64,000 bases of DNA from IMG/VR virus record IMGVR_UViG_3300028908_000005, positions 1 through 64,000 of that record, one strand, 5' to 3'. The stretch comes from a virus. This document shows positions 41,546 through 50,771 of this stretch, in pieces; the first letter of the stretch is position 1, and each line of letters begins with the position of its first letter. A program made the translations under genes and the position numbers. The notes under the pieces were generated by a model. That model did no database searches and was not told the DNA's origin. It saw only the letters and a list, made by a program, of their open reading frames with translations.

Positions 41546-44500
41546 GTCAAACCTCCATACAGCTACCCAATTACCCGAAACATTTACACGAGTTTTTGAG
41601 TTGCAGAGAAGTGACGGCACAGCGATCCGCGACGAAGAGCGGCTATCGCGATTCGTTCATCTGATCCAAAACAAGCGTATACACTCTTTCGTCCACGCTT
41701 TGCCGCTCATTCTCAACTTGAAGGGCCGGCCATACACGCTCAAAGATCATGCCCCGTTCGAAGAACTGTTCCGGTTCAAACAGCCGCGGCGGACAACCTA
41801 CAAGACGGGACGGCAAGTAGGTAAGACCGTATCGCAGGCTGCAGCAATCGTAGCTCGACTTGCGTCGATGCCTAACAAGTATCACCCAGAGCCGCATACG
41901 ATGCTGCACATCACGCCGCTCTATGAACAGATCCGGCGTTTCAGCACGATGTTCCTCGGACCGTTCCTGCAAACGTCGCCGATACGACAGCTGCTCGTCG
42001 ACCCGCGCTGCGTCGAAAGTGTGCTGCACCGCACGTTCCGTAACGGCTCGCAAATCCTGCTGTCGTTCACCGGTATCGGCCCGGAACCGAACCGAATACG
42101 TGGTGCTTTCGCAGACGAATTATCGGAAGATGAATCAGTCACCGGTGACACGCTGCTGACGACGCCGTTAGGCCAAATACCGATCAAAGACGCTAGACCC
42201 GGCGACATCGTAAAATGTTTTACCGAAGATAACCACGTACGATGGACGACCGTATCCAAAGTGTGGTACGCTGGCAGACGCCACTGCTACCGCATCACGC
42301 TAGAGGATGGATCTTATGTCGACAGCACATCAGAATCGTACGTGGCCACAGATTCCGGATGCTTTCGAGTATCGCAACTCATCGAAATTGCCGCCGGAAG
42401 CCGCAGCTGCGCAACGCGAAATCGTACTAGCGAACAAGAACAAACCACTGAACCAACAGCAGCTGCAGCTAGTGTACGGGACGATGCTCGGCGACGGGCA
42501 TCTGACGCCGCGAGGTGCCTACGTGGCGACACAGAGCTACGCGTTCAGGGAATACCACTGGGCAAAGTACACGATATTGTCCGATTACGTCTACGGCGTA
42601 CCGTCGAAGCAACAGAAACGCGGAACAGACTTCTGGTCGGTGAAATTCTGGACTGCCGCCACACCGGAATTAGCGTCCCTACGGCAGCTTTGGTACCCGG
42701 ACGGCCACAAACGCGTAAATCGCGAAATCTTGCAGACTATCGACGAACTCGGATTTTTGGACTGCGTAATGTGGTGGATATGCGACGACGGAACCAGATG
42801 GGGTCCGAAGTACTCGCCTACACTAAGCCTTTGTACGCACGCTTTTCCACAAAGCGATGTCGAACTTTTGTCGAACTGGCTGATGGAACACGGCTATCGA
42901 TCATCGATTCGCGAGCAGACCCAGTACAGAAAGCCGTTGTATACCCTGATGTTTGCAACGGAGTCAGCCGTACGGCTGATGCGGAAACTGACACCTTTGG
43001 TACATCCTACTATGCTATACAAGGTGGCTGTTACTGGGAGGAACGACACGGAAATCTGTCTGTTCTGCAAACAACCATTCCAGTTGAAAACGTTGCGGCG
43101 TCGGACCGACCTCGCGTGGTTCCCTTGCTGCGACAACCCCGCGTGCAAGTCTGCCAAGAAGAAGTTCATGCGCCAACGCGAACTGTCCAAGCCCGGCGCC
43201 AAAGCCAAACGGCAGCAAGCAAAAAGAGAATACGTGCAACGAAACAAAGCCGCAATCTACGCCAAAAACGCCGAATGGGCCAGAAACAATCCGGACAAGG
43301 TTCGCGAAATTTGGCGACGCGCCGACGCCAAGAAACGCCGCAAGCAACAAGAAGCTATGCCGCCGTGCGTCATTTGCGGCAAACAAATCAAATTGGAACG
43401 CGGCATGAAACATACGCGAACCGCTTGCGGCGGCTGCCAGCCGGAACTGCTGCGGCGACGGGCCAAGATCGCTTACTACAAGCGCCGCATGCGTACCGCC
43501 AAGACACAGGAACAACGCGAAGCCGCAGCTGCGAAAATGCAAGCCCTGAAAAAGTCGATTGGCGTCGAATAGTCAGCATCGAATACGTCGGCATACGCGA
43601 TGTTTACGACGTTGAAACCGCCGGACCGCATACCGTAATACTCAACGGGCATGCGCGACCGCAATGCCAAGACATCGACCCAAGCCACGAAGGCGTGGTT
43701 GACGAAACCATGTCACACTCTACTTGGGCCGTCAAGAAGAGCACCGGCACGCCAAAGACGCTCGACAACTTGCTGCAGATCAAGTGGGAAGAAAGCAGCC
43801 AAGCGGAGTGGTTCGTGCCGTGCTTTCATTGTACCACAAACGGACATCCGACCTACAACATTCCGTCGATCGAATATCATCTCGACGCTATGATCGGCCC
43901 TTGGCGCGAAGATATATCCGACAAGAGCCCAGCGACGATTTGCTACAAATGCGGTAAGCCGATTTCACCGCGATTCGGTCGTTGGGTGCATCGTTACAAA
44001 GCGCGGCGTTGGACGCATGCCGGCTATCATATACCGCAGATTATTATGCCGATCCACTTCGCTGACCCAAACAAGTGGTCAACGTTATTACTCAAACGAC
44101 GCACATTGCCAGCTTATCTGTTTTACAACGAAGTGCTCGGCGAAGCTTACGATACGGCAGCAAAACTTGTCACGCTCGCCGACCTTAACAAAGCTGCCGT
44201 GCTTTGGCCGAACGACGACCACGAAGCTCTGCAGCGACGTCGGAATTATTCACTCGTCGTCCTCGGCGTAGACTGGGGCGGCGGCGGTAAAGCCGGTGAC
44301 AGCTACACGACACTTGCGCTCGTTGGCGTTCTGCCGACCGGCGAACTGAATGTCATCTGGGGCAAGCGACTGCTCACGCCGCACGATCATATTCGCGAAG
44401 CCAAAGAAATCATACACTACTGCAACATGTTCTCGCCCGATTTCGTTGCACACGACTACACTGGCGGCGGTTCGCTACGCGAAACGATATTGATCCAGTC

Positions 44501-44891
44501 AGGCTATCCGCTGCAGAAGATCATGGCCTGCAGCCTTGTACGCAGCGCTCGGCAGGCTCCGTGCCAGTTCATACCGGCTACGATGCAGCATCCGCGCGAT
44601 CACTACAACGTCGACAAGGCCAGAACGCTGCTGCTTACGTGTGCCATGATCAAACTTGGGCGGCTCAGATTCTTTCAGAACGATTACATCTCGGAATCAG
44701 AGCCGGGGCTTATCCGCGATTTCTTGGCCCTCGTTGAAGATAAAATCAGCTCGCAAGCCGCTGCTGAGATTTACCGAATCACGAAGATCGCGAATAAATC
44801 TGACGATTTTGCGCAAGCCGTCAACTTCGCCTGCGTCGCTATCTGGCACGCCACGCGGTCCTGGCCAAACTTGGCGCTCGGCAACAACTAG
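41544..44891 (+). CDS. terL: Terminase large subunit, intein-containing precursor
   Basis: 1115 aa precursor; extein about 605 aa. ATPase: Walker A TGRQVGKT at 88-95, and Walker B FADELSEDE ending at E197, where the intein interrupts before CQDID. After the intein, SGTPKTLDNLLQIKW is the coupling motif. C-terminal RNase H-like nuclease: LVVLGVDWGGGG, VAHDYTGGG and DDFAQAVNFA. The enzyme cuts and packages phage DNA into the prohead. No clear ribosome site precedes the ATG at 41544, so the exact start is uncertain. Its stop overlaps that of the convergent gene (ctag). Confidence 0.9.
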   Translation: MSNLHTATQLPETFTRVFELQRSDGTAIRDEERLSRFVHLIQNKRIHSFVHALPLILNLKGRPYTLKDHAPFEELFRFKQPRRTTYKTGRQVGKTVSQAAAIVARLASMPNKYHPEPHTMLHITPLYEQIRRFSTMFLGPFLQTSPIRQLLVDPRCVESVLHRTFRNGSQILLSFTGIGPEPNRIRGAFADELSEDESVTGDTLLTTPLGQIPIKDARPGDIVKCFTEDNHVRWTTVSKVWYAGRRHCYRITLEDGSYVDSTSESYVATDSGCFRVSQLIEIAAGSRSCATRNRTSEQEQTTEPTAAAASVRDDARRRASDAARCLRGDTELRVQGIPLGKVHDIVRLRLRRTVEATETRNRLLVGEILDCRHTGISVPTAALVPGRPQTRKSRNLADYRRTRIFGLRNVVDMRRRNQMGSEVLAYTKPLYARFSTKRCRTFVELADGTRLSIIDSRADPVQKAVVYPDVCNGVSRTADAETDTFGTSYYAIQGGCYWEERHGNLSVLQTTIPVENVAASDRPRVVPLLRQPRVQVCQEEVHAPTRTVQARRQSQTAASKKRIRATKQSRNLRQKRRMGQKQSGQGSRNLATRRRQETPQATRSYAAVRHLRQTNQIGTRHETYANRLRRLPAGTAAATGQDRLLQAPHAYRQDTGTTRSRSCENASPEKVDWRRIVSIEYVGIRDVYDVETAGPHTVILNGHARPQCQDIDPSHEGVVDETMSHSTWAVKKSTGTPKTLDNLLQIKWEESSQAEWFVPCFHCTTNGHPTYNIPSIEYHLDAMIGPWREDISDKSPATICYKCGKPISPRFGRWVHRYKARRWTHAGYHIPQIIMPIHFADPNKWSTLLLKRRTLPAYLFYNEVLGEAYDTAAKLVTLADLNKAAVLWPNDDHEALQRRRNYSLVVLGVDWGGGGKAGDSYTTLALVGVLPTGELNVIWGKRLLTPHDHIREAKEIIHYCNMFSPDFVAHDYTGGGSLRETILIQSGYPLQKIMACSLVRSARQAPCQFIPATMQHPRDHYNVDKARTLLLTCAMIKLGRLRFFQNDYISESEPGLIRDFLALVEDKISSQAAAEIYRITKIANKSDDFAQAVNFACVAIWHATRSWPNLALGNN
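42135..43664 (+). other. Intein inserted in the terminase Walker B
   Basis: Precursor residues 198-707. The N-terminal splicing block is SVTGDTLLTTPLGQIPI; the second block is HCYRITLEDGSYVDST, then SESYVATDSGCFRVSQL. The C-terminal blocks are RIVSIEYVGIRDVYDVETAG and HTVILNGHARPQ, followed by Cys+1. Removal would rejoin SEDE to CQDI, the usual DE.QDI of this terminase class. The first residue is Ser, the last Gln, and the penultimate Pro rather than His. The 400 codons between the blocks do not read as protein in this frame but contain no stop. Confidence 0.85.
42316..43572 (+). CDS. LAGLIDADG homing endonuclease nested in the intein, +1 frame
   Basis: 418 aa from the ATG at 42316, eight bases after AGAGGA; an ATG at 42307 overlaps that site. 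Two LAGLIDADG-type motifs: LVYGTMLGDGHLTP (about residue 50) and LDCVMWWICDDGTRW (about 145). C-terminal part has zinc-ribbon pairs: CLFCKQPF with CCDNPACK, and CVICGKQI with CGGC, linked by a very basic helix. It would cut intein-free terminase alleles and spread the intein. It is read in a different frame from the intein and has its own ribosome site. Confidence 0.9.
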   Translation: MSTAHQNRTWPQIPDAFEYRNSSKLPPEAAAAQREIVLANKNKPLNQQQLQLVYGTMLGDGHLTPRGAYVATQSYAFREYHWAKYTILSDYVYGVPSKQQKRGTDFWSVKFWTAATPELASLRQLWYPDGHKRVNREILQTIDELGFLDCVMWWICDDGTRWGPKYSPTLSLCTHAFPQSDVELLSNWLMEHGYRSSIREQTQYRKPLYTLMFATESAVRLMRKLTPLVHPTMLYKVAVTGRNDTEICLFCKQPFQLKTLRRRTDLAWFPCCDNPACKSAKKKFMRQRELSKPGAKAKRQQAKREYVQRNKAAIYAKNAEWARNNPDKVREIWRRADAKKRRKQQEAMPPCVICGKQIKLERGMKHTRTACGGCQPELLRRRAKIAYYKRRMRTAKTQEQREAAAAKMQALKKSIGVE

Positions 44892-47554
44892 CCGTAGACG
44901 CGTAATGTGCTGCTATCGTTCCACCAGCGAAACGATATGAACCAGCCCGGATTCTCCGCGTCGCCGACGCCTACCAGCTTGCTCGCTGCTGCCAGCCGTT
45001 TGGTAACGTCGTCCGGATCCGGGATCGGCACCCGCCACTTGTCGGCAATCAACAGTAGCGTCGCCTGCGGTATGAACACAGTACGCCGAGACGGTTTGTC
45101 TATTTGCAGCAATGACAACTCTCGCCGCCGTTTCTCGTACTTCGGATTGTACAAGGCCAATTTGCCGTCGCTGACCGCCTCTCGCAGCGTATCGCGGAAC
45201 AGCGCTGCCCACTCGGTCGTGTCCGAAGTATCCGTCAACAGCCGTAACGCTGCACGTTCCAAAGCGTCCGCATCGCCTGCAGCCATACTGAGCATGTCAT
45301 GCAAAATGAACCTAACAAACCCCTCTCTAGCGTTAAGCAATCGCTGGGGATCTTTGGCGTACCGCTGCAGCCATGCCACCATGACAGCGCCAGCATGCCG
45401 TAGGAACCGCTCTGCGCCTACGTGACGCGTTTCGTCGCGAATTACGGTCCAGGAGCCCTGTAGGGCCAACCAAGGCGCCCAGGGCCGCGGAAACGCCATA
45501 ACAGCGGCCTTTTCACTCCCGTCTTGGACCCATGTAAGCCGTTTTGCCGTTGGGTAACCGCGGCGGACCTCGACGATTGCCGGCCAACGGCGTCCGCGGA
45601 GCCTGGCCTGCAGCTCACGGGCAAATTCTGCTTCGCTGTAGCTTGCTTGCAGTTTGATCGTATCGCAGCCGCAAGCCGCCGCCGTCAGGCTGCCGATCGT
45701 TTCGGCGCCGGTGCCGGTCAGCGCAACGCCGCGAGGCTTGATGACCCCCAATACCGAAACGACGTTAGCCGCAACGGCTGCCAACGTCGCCCAAAATACG
45801 GGTAGGGCAGGATGAGTGTCTGTCAGCTCATCCCACGGTACGCCTTGCTCGTCCGGGTTAGGAAACGGATCCGACGCGTTTAGCAAAGATTCCGTATCCG
45901 CGCTTACGTCCTTTGCGACAATGCGACCGCCGAGCTCGACTACAAATCGCGGGAAACGGAAGCCTGCAGCATCACCATCCCACCCTATCCGGTTGTCTAT
46001 GTTGCCGGCGCGCGGCGGATGCAGCTGCATGGCGATGTCGATAGCATGCTTCGACAACGTCGGCAAATACCGCATCACACCAAGGCCGGCATCGAGTATC
46101 TTGTCCCGCATCCATCGAAACGTGTTCTGCTCGATCGTTTCGACAAGCTCGCAAAACTCCAGTGTGCTACCGGCATATTCGATATGCCCCGCATAGTACG
46201 TGTCTTGCGTATCTTTACTGTGGATGACGTTCGTTATCCGGAGTTTCGCATCGCATACGCAAGTCATATCTTTCTGCAGGAACCAGCCTGCTGCCGTCTC
46301 GATTACGACACGGTTACCGACAGCCGCGCGCCCGTAGCTCGCCGCTGGTTTGGCAGCTCTTATCGCACGGGAGATCGGGCGTGTCAGCATGTTATGCAAC
46401 GAAATTTCAGCGCTTGGCGGCAGGTCCAGATCCTGTGCGTAAATCTGTATTTGGTCGAGTTTTGCCTCACGCAATTCCCGGTGCAACACGATACGCCATT
46501 CTTTTGCCGTTTTTGAGATGGCTTCGAGAAACGCTACTGGTCGCACCTGTAAATGTCCGCTGCCGCAGTGTACGCGGGCGTCGAGCCTGGCCGCCAAGTT
46601 GAATACTGCCGGTGACGGCTCGCAGCACCAGATTACGTAGTCCTTTCGCGGCAGATTGTCTAATGCGACCCGTGGGAAGCATAGCGGTTGTTTCTTTGTC
46701 CTGAGCCGGCCCAAGTAAGTCGCCAGCAGCGGCAGCGTTGTCGCCGTATCGCGGCTGTGTCGCAGGTGTAACAGCAACGCTGCAGCCGGGTCAGTCGCAA
46801 TCACTGTTGTGTTGCAGTGCAGCGGATGCGGGCGATATTCTGCGTCCCACGTCAAGAAACCGACGTCGGCAGTGTCGCCGCTGACACCGCTTAACGGTAG
46901 GTACGTCGCGAACTCCGGGGCATCCAAGCGGTCTGCTACGAAGAACCCGCAAACATGCTTCGGAGCGTCGAAAACAGGCGATATGATCAGCTCGCTTTTG
47001 GTCATTCCGGTCAGCATCTTAACGACGCCGAAGACCTTCGAATCGCCGTCGCGAAGCTGCTCGACAATCTGGTTTCCGAACATTGTGCCCAATAGCCAAC
47101 CTACACGGCTTCGCCAAACCTCGCTCGGCAACATGTATGCGGCCGCGCCGGAGGCAAACAATGTCCGAAGATTCCGCGTGTGCTGCAGATTAGCTACGGC
47201 ATCGCTGAAGATGTCGAGGGCTTTCGCGTTCTTCCCGACAGCCGCCAGATATTCGCCAAAAGTGTTATGCTCGATAGCCAAATCACGGACAGTCTCGATC
47301 TCTGAACGCCAGTGTAAAATGGCTTTTTCTTGGTCTACATCCAGATATTTGGCCAATAGTGATGTAAAATCACCATAAGAGCCGCAGCGAGAACAATGAT
47401 GCCACGGTACGCCAACTATGGTATCCTGGTAAAGCGTAAGCGTTGTATTACCGCATAAGGGGCATCTGACACGCATCGGCAGTGCTGTGCCTGTCGCAGA
47501 CGTGTCGATTAGCTTAAGTAAGTCATACCACCGCAAATATGAGCCTAATTGCAT
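44888..47554 (-). CDS. Primase/helicase-like protein with degenerate motor, 888 aa
   Basis: N-terminal zinc ribbon CPLCGNTTL ... HHCSRCGSYGDF at about residues 31-60, as in primase CHC2 domains. The middle (residues 180-330) resembles a decayed Toprim-like region with VIATDPAAALLLH. The C-terminal half has DNRIGWDGDAAGFRFPRFVVE like DUF927 helicases, but the expected P-loop reads LTGTGAETIGSL with no Lys. So it may be a structural or regulatory relative of phage primase-helicases rather than an active motor. Start ATG 47554 abuts the divergent plus gene; the stop overlaps the terminase stop. Confidence 0.6.
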   Translation of the reverse strand: MQLGSYLRWYDLLKLIDTSATGTALPMRVRCPLCGNTTLTLYQDTIVGVPWHHCSRCGSYGDFTSLLAKYLDVDQEKAILHWRSEIETVRDLAIEHNTFGEYLAAVGKNAKALDIFSDAVANLQHTRNLRTLFASGAAAYMLPSEVWRSRVGWLLGTMFGNQIVEQLRDGDSKVFGVVKMLTGMTKSELIISPVFDAPKHVCGFFVADRLDAPEFATYLPLSGVSGDTADVGFLTWDAEYRPHPLHCNTTVIATDPAAALLLHLRHSRDTATTLPLLATYLGRLRTKKQPLCFPRVALDNLPRKDYVIWCCEPSPAVFNLAARLDARVHCGSGHLQVRPVAFLEAISKTAKEWRIVLHRELREAKLDQIQIYAQDLDLPPSAEISLHNMLTRPISRAIRAAKPAASYGRAAVGNRVVIETAAGWFLQKDMTCVCDAKLRITNVIHSKDTQDTYYAGHIEYAGSTLEFCELVETIEQNTFRWMRDKILDAGLGVMRYLPTLSKHAIDIAMQLHPPRAGNIDNRIGWDGDAAGFRFPRFVVELGGRIVAKDVSADTESLLNASDPFPNPDEQGVPWDELTDTHPALPVFWATLAAVAANVVSVLGVIKPRGVALTGTGAETIGSLTAAACGCDTIKLQASYSEAEFARELQARLRGRRWPAIVEVRRGYPTAKRLTWVQDGSEKAAVMAFPRPWAPWLALQGSWTVIRDETRHVGAERFLRHAGAVMVAWLQRYAKDPQRLLNAREGFVRFILHDMLSMAAGDADALERAALRLLTDTSDTTEWAALFRDTLREAVSDGKLALYNPKYEKRRRELSLLQIDKPSRRTVFIPQATLLLIADKWRVPIPDPDDVTKRLAAASKLVGVGDAENPGWFISFRWWNDSSTLRVYG

Positions 47555-47566
47555 GAGGGTTTCCCG

Positions 47567-48736
47567 ATGACGCAGCAAAATTCACCTGTTGCCGTACTCC
47601 CTCCGGATGGGAGCAGCCAGCATCTTTACAAATTGGCGCAAGCTTACGGCTTACCGCAATTCGTAAAAGATGCGTCTTTGACAGACGTTCAAGCCGTTGA
47701 CAATCTAGGGTCGCATATGTTCGCAGACCCGCTGCGGCGACGATTTCCATGCCACTCGGCGGCTGCGACTTGGATCAGCGCTGCCGCTTTTGCCGAAAGC
47801 CAAGATAGTGGCGATAGCAAAATCGAGCATCGCATCAAGCAAGCTGCAGCTTATTTCGGCGTGCTGCCAGACGTCGAAAATGTCATGGCCAAAATCGCTG
47901 CCGACAACGTAGTCGACGAAGATGCGCTGCCAGACGACGTATTTGCTATTGTACGCCAATTCGAAGATGGTACCAAGCAGCGACATTACCCGCTGCGTAA
48001 CACTGCCGAGATCCGCAAGGCCGCAGAGTATGTCGTTAAGCATCGCCGTGACCTGCGGTTCGCCGATCGTCACACAATTGCAAGTAAAGTCCTCGAAAAA
48101 GCAGCCGAGTTCGGCGCCGACATCGCCGAGCATCGCGATATGCTCGAAAAGCTTGCTGCCCGCGGTATTTGCGCCAAGAGCGACGCGATCAAGATGATCG
48201 ACAAACGCGTCCGATCGCTACGCGGTCAACAGCCCAAGATAGCAGAGCAACTGCAGAAGCTGGCTGAAACGATCGACAAGATCGAAGATATCCATTTCGC
48301 GCACGAATCGTTTGTCAAACTGGCCGAAATTATCGACGACTTTGACCACCAACATCGGCTCGTCCAAGCATATGGCGATTACTACGAGCCGCCGGAAGAC
48401 GTGCTGTTTGCAGTAACCGAGAAACTAGCAGCCGAGCAATCGAACGCGTTGATCGGTACAGTTACCGGCAATTACTACCGCAAAGACGACCTACGCAATG
48501 TCTCGCCTGGTGTGCTGCGAGATCACCTCGGCGACGACTTCGCCGAAACTGTCAGTGCCGGCCCTTGGTTGAATATCGAGAAGTTCGCCGAAATCGTGCC
48601 GACGCTGCCGCGAGACGACGCCGAAGTGCTTGATATAGCATTGCAAGACGCCGGCATTACGCCATTCGCCCAATCCACCCCGACGCAGCCGCGAAAGAAA
48701 TCGGCTGCGTCAGGGCTGTGGGCCGCGTTTGCTTAA
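47567..48736 (+). CDS. Conserved-looking hypothetical protein on the plus strand, 389 aa
   Basis: ATG at 47567 follows GAGGG by seven bases. N-terminal QHLYKLAQAYGLPQFVKDA, then HMFADPLRRRFPCHSAAATWISAAAFAES, which I have seen as a recurring pattern in phage structural regions. Mostly helical with a Lys/Asp-rich middle, ending in a QPRKKSAASGLWAAFA tail. Not named with confidence; a virion-associated protein is the best guess from its shared orientation with the terminase. Confidence 0.6.
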   Translation: MTQQNSPVAVLPPDGSSQHLYKLAQAYGLPQFVKDASLTDVQAVDNLGSHMFADPLRRRFPCHSAAATWISAAAFAESQDSGDSKIEHRIKQAAAYFGVLPDVENVMAKIAADNVVDEDALPDDVFAIVRQFEDGTKQRHYPLRNTAEIRKAAEYVVKHRRDLRFADRHTIASKVLEKAAEFGADIAEHRDMLEKLAARGICAKSDAIKMIDKRVRSLRGQQPKIAEQLQKLAETIDKIEDIHFAHESFVKLAEIIDDFDHQHRLVQAYGDYYEPPEDVLFAVTEKLAAEQSNALIGTVTGNYYRKDDLRNVSPGVLRDHLGDDFAETVSAGPWLNIEKFAEIVPTLPRDDAEVLDIALQDAGITPFAQSTPTQPRKKSAASGLWAAFA

Positions 48737-49074
48737 CGATCTTCGTTACGCCTGAGCGTCGGCGGCTCCGCGTCGTCGGCGCTTTTTTCGTCAGTGTCCT
48801 CCGTGTTGTCGTCGTTTTCTTCGTCGACAGCTTTTTCGCCTTGCAGCTCTTCTGCTTTGCTTTCTAGCCGCATAAGTGTCAGCTCGATAGCTTGCAGTCT
48901 TGCGTTCAGATGCGCGTAATCGCTAGAGATCGCTTCGACGTCAAGTGCATTATTGAGCAGTTTGTACATCCTGTCGTTGATCGCTGATATCACGTCCAGC
49001 GTGTCTGACGTCAGGATGTAGTTGTAGATCAGAATGGCGACAACAACGAGCCAGGCTACGACTGCTGAAGACAT
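48733..49074 (-). CDS. Membrane-anchored coiled-coil protein, 113 aa
   Basis: AAGGAG five bases before the ATG. N-terminal helix AVVAWLVVVAILIYNYIL, then a heptad region (NARLQAIELTLMRLESKAEEL) and a very acidic tail (DEENDDNTEDTDEKSADDAE). Shape resembles spanin or other lysis/membrane accessory proteins, but no evidence decides. Its stop overlaps the plus-gene stop (ttaa). Confidence 0.6.
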   Translation of the reverse strand: MSSAVVAWLVVVAILIYNYILTSDTLDVISAINDRMYKLLNNALDVEAISSDYAHLNARLQAIELTLMRLESKAEELQGEKAVDEENDDNTEDTDEKSADDAEPPTLRRNEDR

Positions 49075-49745
49075 ATAGGCTCCTTATAGCAAATCCCGCA
49101 CTGTGTGCAGGTTACCTCATGATGTTGGTTGATGCCGTTCTCTGCCGGACATACCGGCTTGCCGGCGACTGTCGTTTGCCGGGTATCTCGCATGACGCGA
49201 AACACGAGATCGACATATGCAGGCACCCTATCGCAGTCTTCCGGTACGAGCATCCATGCCACACGAACATTCTTCCACCGTGGCGGCCTGCCAGATTCGC
49301 GATGCGTTTCGCGGTCGGTCGACCACCAGAGTGACATGTTCGGCAATTCCGCCAGCTCACGTAAGGCTTTACGGAGCCGCGGTAGCCGCCAAGATCGTGT
49401 GTACGCCCAAAACCGCGTTTCGGGGCATGCTTTGATAATGGCAATCCATTTGCGTACATATGCCGCAGAGTAAAAGTCTCCGCTAACGTGAATACGCACT
49501 AAACTGCGGCGACGCAAGCGATTGATAGTTTCAATCATCTCGCGCGCAAATTCGCGACTTTCCGCTCGCGAAAGACGTTTCTCGTTTGCGCTGCTCACAA
49601 TATTGTTGGCAAACCGACGGTGCTTTGCGTAGCAATGCTGGCGACACAGCTCGGTTGCACCGGGGCAGGTAACGTCTGCTGGTATGCTAAAACCGCGGAC
49701 GTTTTTGCCTACCTTGATGTTCGGTTTCGAGAGCAGCAGCGTCAA
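49056..49745 (-). CDS. Gp88-family-like phage protein, 229 aa
   Basis: The pattern GFSIPADVTCPGATELCRQHCYA, then IRVHVSGDFYS-like RIHVSGDFYSAAYVRKWI and FWAYTRSW, then TCTQCGICY near the end, matches the phage 'gene product 88' family as I recall it. Eight or more cysteines in pairs suggest metal binding. Function of the family is not known to me. The TTG at 49745 starts next to the upstream TAG. Confidence 0.6.
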   Translation of the reverse strand: MTLLLSKPNIKVGKNVRGFSIPADVTCPGATELCRQHCYAKHRRFANNIVSSANEKRLSRAESREFAREMIETINRLRRRSLVRIHVSGDFYSAAYVRKWIAIIKACPETRFWAYTRSWRLPRLRKALRELAELPNMSLWWSTDRETHRESGRPPRWKNVRVAWMLVPEDCDRVPAYVDLVFRVMRDTRQTTVAGKPVCPAENGINQHHEVTCTQCGICYKEPICLQQS

Positions 49746-50771
49746 CTAACCGATTCTCCGCAGGCGACGACGCACAGCATGCGTTGTCGCAGCATCGTTG
49801 GCGATGTTGACAACCGGTTCGACGGCTTGTGCTAAAGCATTAGCGGCCGCGCGATCTTCTGCGTTCAGCGCTGCGATGTCCGCGTTGCTGAGCATTTGAT
49901 CGAGACGGGAAACTTGTCGCATAATATCTTCGTCCTGCACGAAGCTGAAACCGCGAAGCAGTTCGACGGCTTCGGCAACCTGCCGTAAAGTTCCTTGTTT
50001 AACTACGCGCCGGCGCCGCAAGCTTTCGAGCAGATTCGCCGTTGCTTCGTGCAGCCGCTGCCGAGGCTCGGCAATGATCTGCTCGACAAGCGTATCAGCG
50101 AACCTGGCGACGCGCTCCCGCAAAGCTTCGGCCAGATGCGGGTTTTGCGTCAACGGTCCGGCGTCGATATCGTCCAGTACCAGCCGTAAGCGTTCGGCCC
50201 GGTCGTTGTCGCCGGCAGCCGCCAACGCGCGGTACGCGTCACGGAGCACCGCTCTGTGCTCCGGCCCGAGGTTGTTGCCGTTGATCGGCACGACCATCGT
50301 CGCGAAATCGAATTTGTTCGCGATCGCGTCGGCACTCGGCAACTTCTCGATAAGCTCGTCTGCCACGATAATCGAGATTCGCTGCAACCGTTGCCGAATA
50401 TTGTGCAAAATATCCGGATATGCGGCGACAAACGAATCGCGGTGCGCAAGGAAGTCATGCCGAATCTCTTCAAGCTGCCTGAACACGTCGTCAGCTCGTG
50501 TTGCCGGCAACAGTGACAGCTTGCTATGGCTGATCGCGTGGCGATGCAGCACTTTTCTCGCTAAGTACTCATCGGTGCGAAACGTCTTGCTCCACCGCTC
50601 AGGCATCAGATGCCACTGCGGGTCGGTGCAAAAGTCGTCACGTACCGGCACGGTCTCATTGCCAGCCGATACGTTGACGACAGCATCTCGCATATGCCGA
50701 CGCAGCCGCGGCCAGCGGATCGTCAGATCCACGACCACGACGTTCTGCTTGATCGTATCAAGTGTTGGCAT
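49746..50771 (-). CDS. Hypothetical helical protein, 341 aa
   Basis: ATG at 50771 (MPTLDTIKQNVVVVDLTIRWPRLRRH) overlaps the upstream stop by 14 bases; the frame upstream has no site. Mostly long amphipathic helices with many Arg/Ala/Asp. The context next to an AAA+ ATPase and the opening recall DUF3150-type phage proteins, but this is not firm. Confidence 0.55.
   Translation of the reverse strand: MPTLDTIKQNVVVVDLTIRWPRLRRHMRDAVVNVSAGNETVPVRDDFCTDPQWHLMPERWSKTFRTDEYLARKVLHRHAISHSKLSLLPATRADDVFRQLEEIRHDFLAHRDSFVAAYPDILHNIRQRLQRISIIVADELIEKLPSADAIANKFDFATMVVPINGNNLGPEHRAVLRDAYRALAAAGDNDRAERLRLVLDDIDAGPLTQNPHLAEALRERVARFADTLVEQIIAEPRQRLHEATANLLESLRRRRVVKQGTLRQVAEAVELLRGFSFVQDEDIMRQVSRLDQMLSNADIAALNAEDRAAANALAQAVEPVVNIANDAATTHAVRRRLRRIG

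Noticed and set aside
47567-48736. Prohead protease or major capsid
   Set aside because: No Ser-His-Asp/Glu pattern or capsid fold signature can be recognised; left as unknown.
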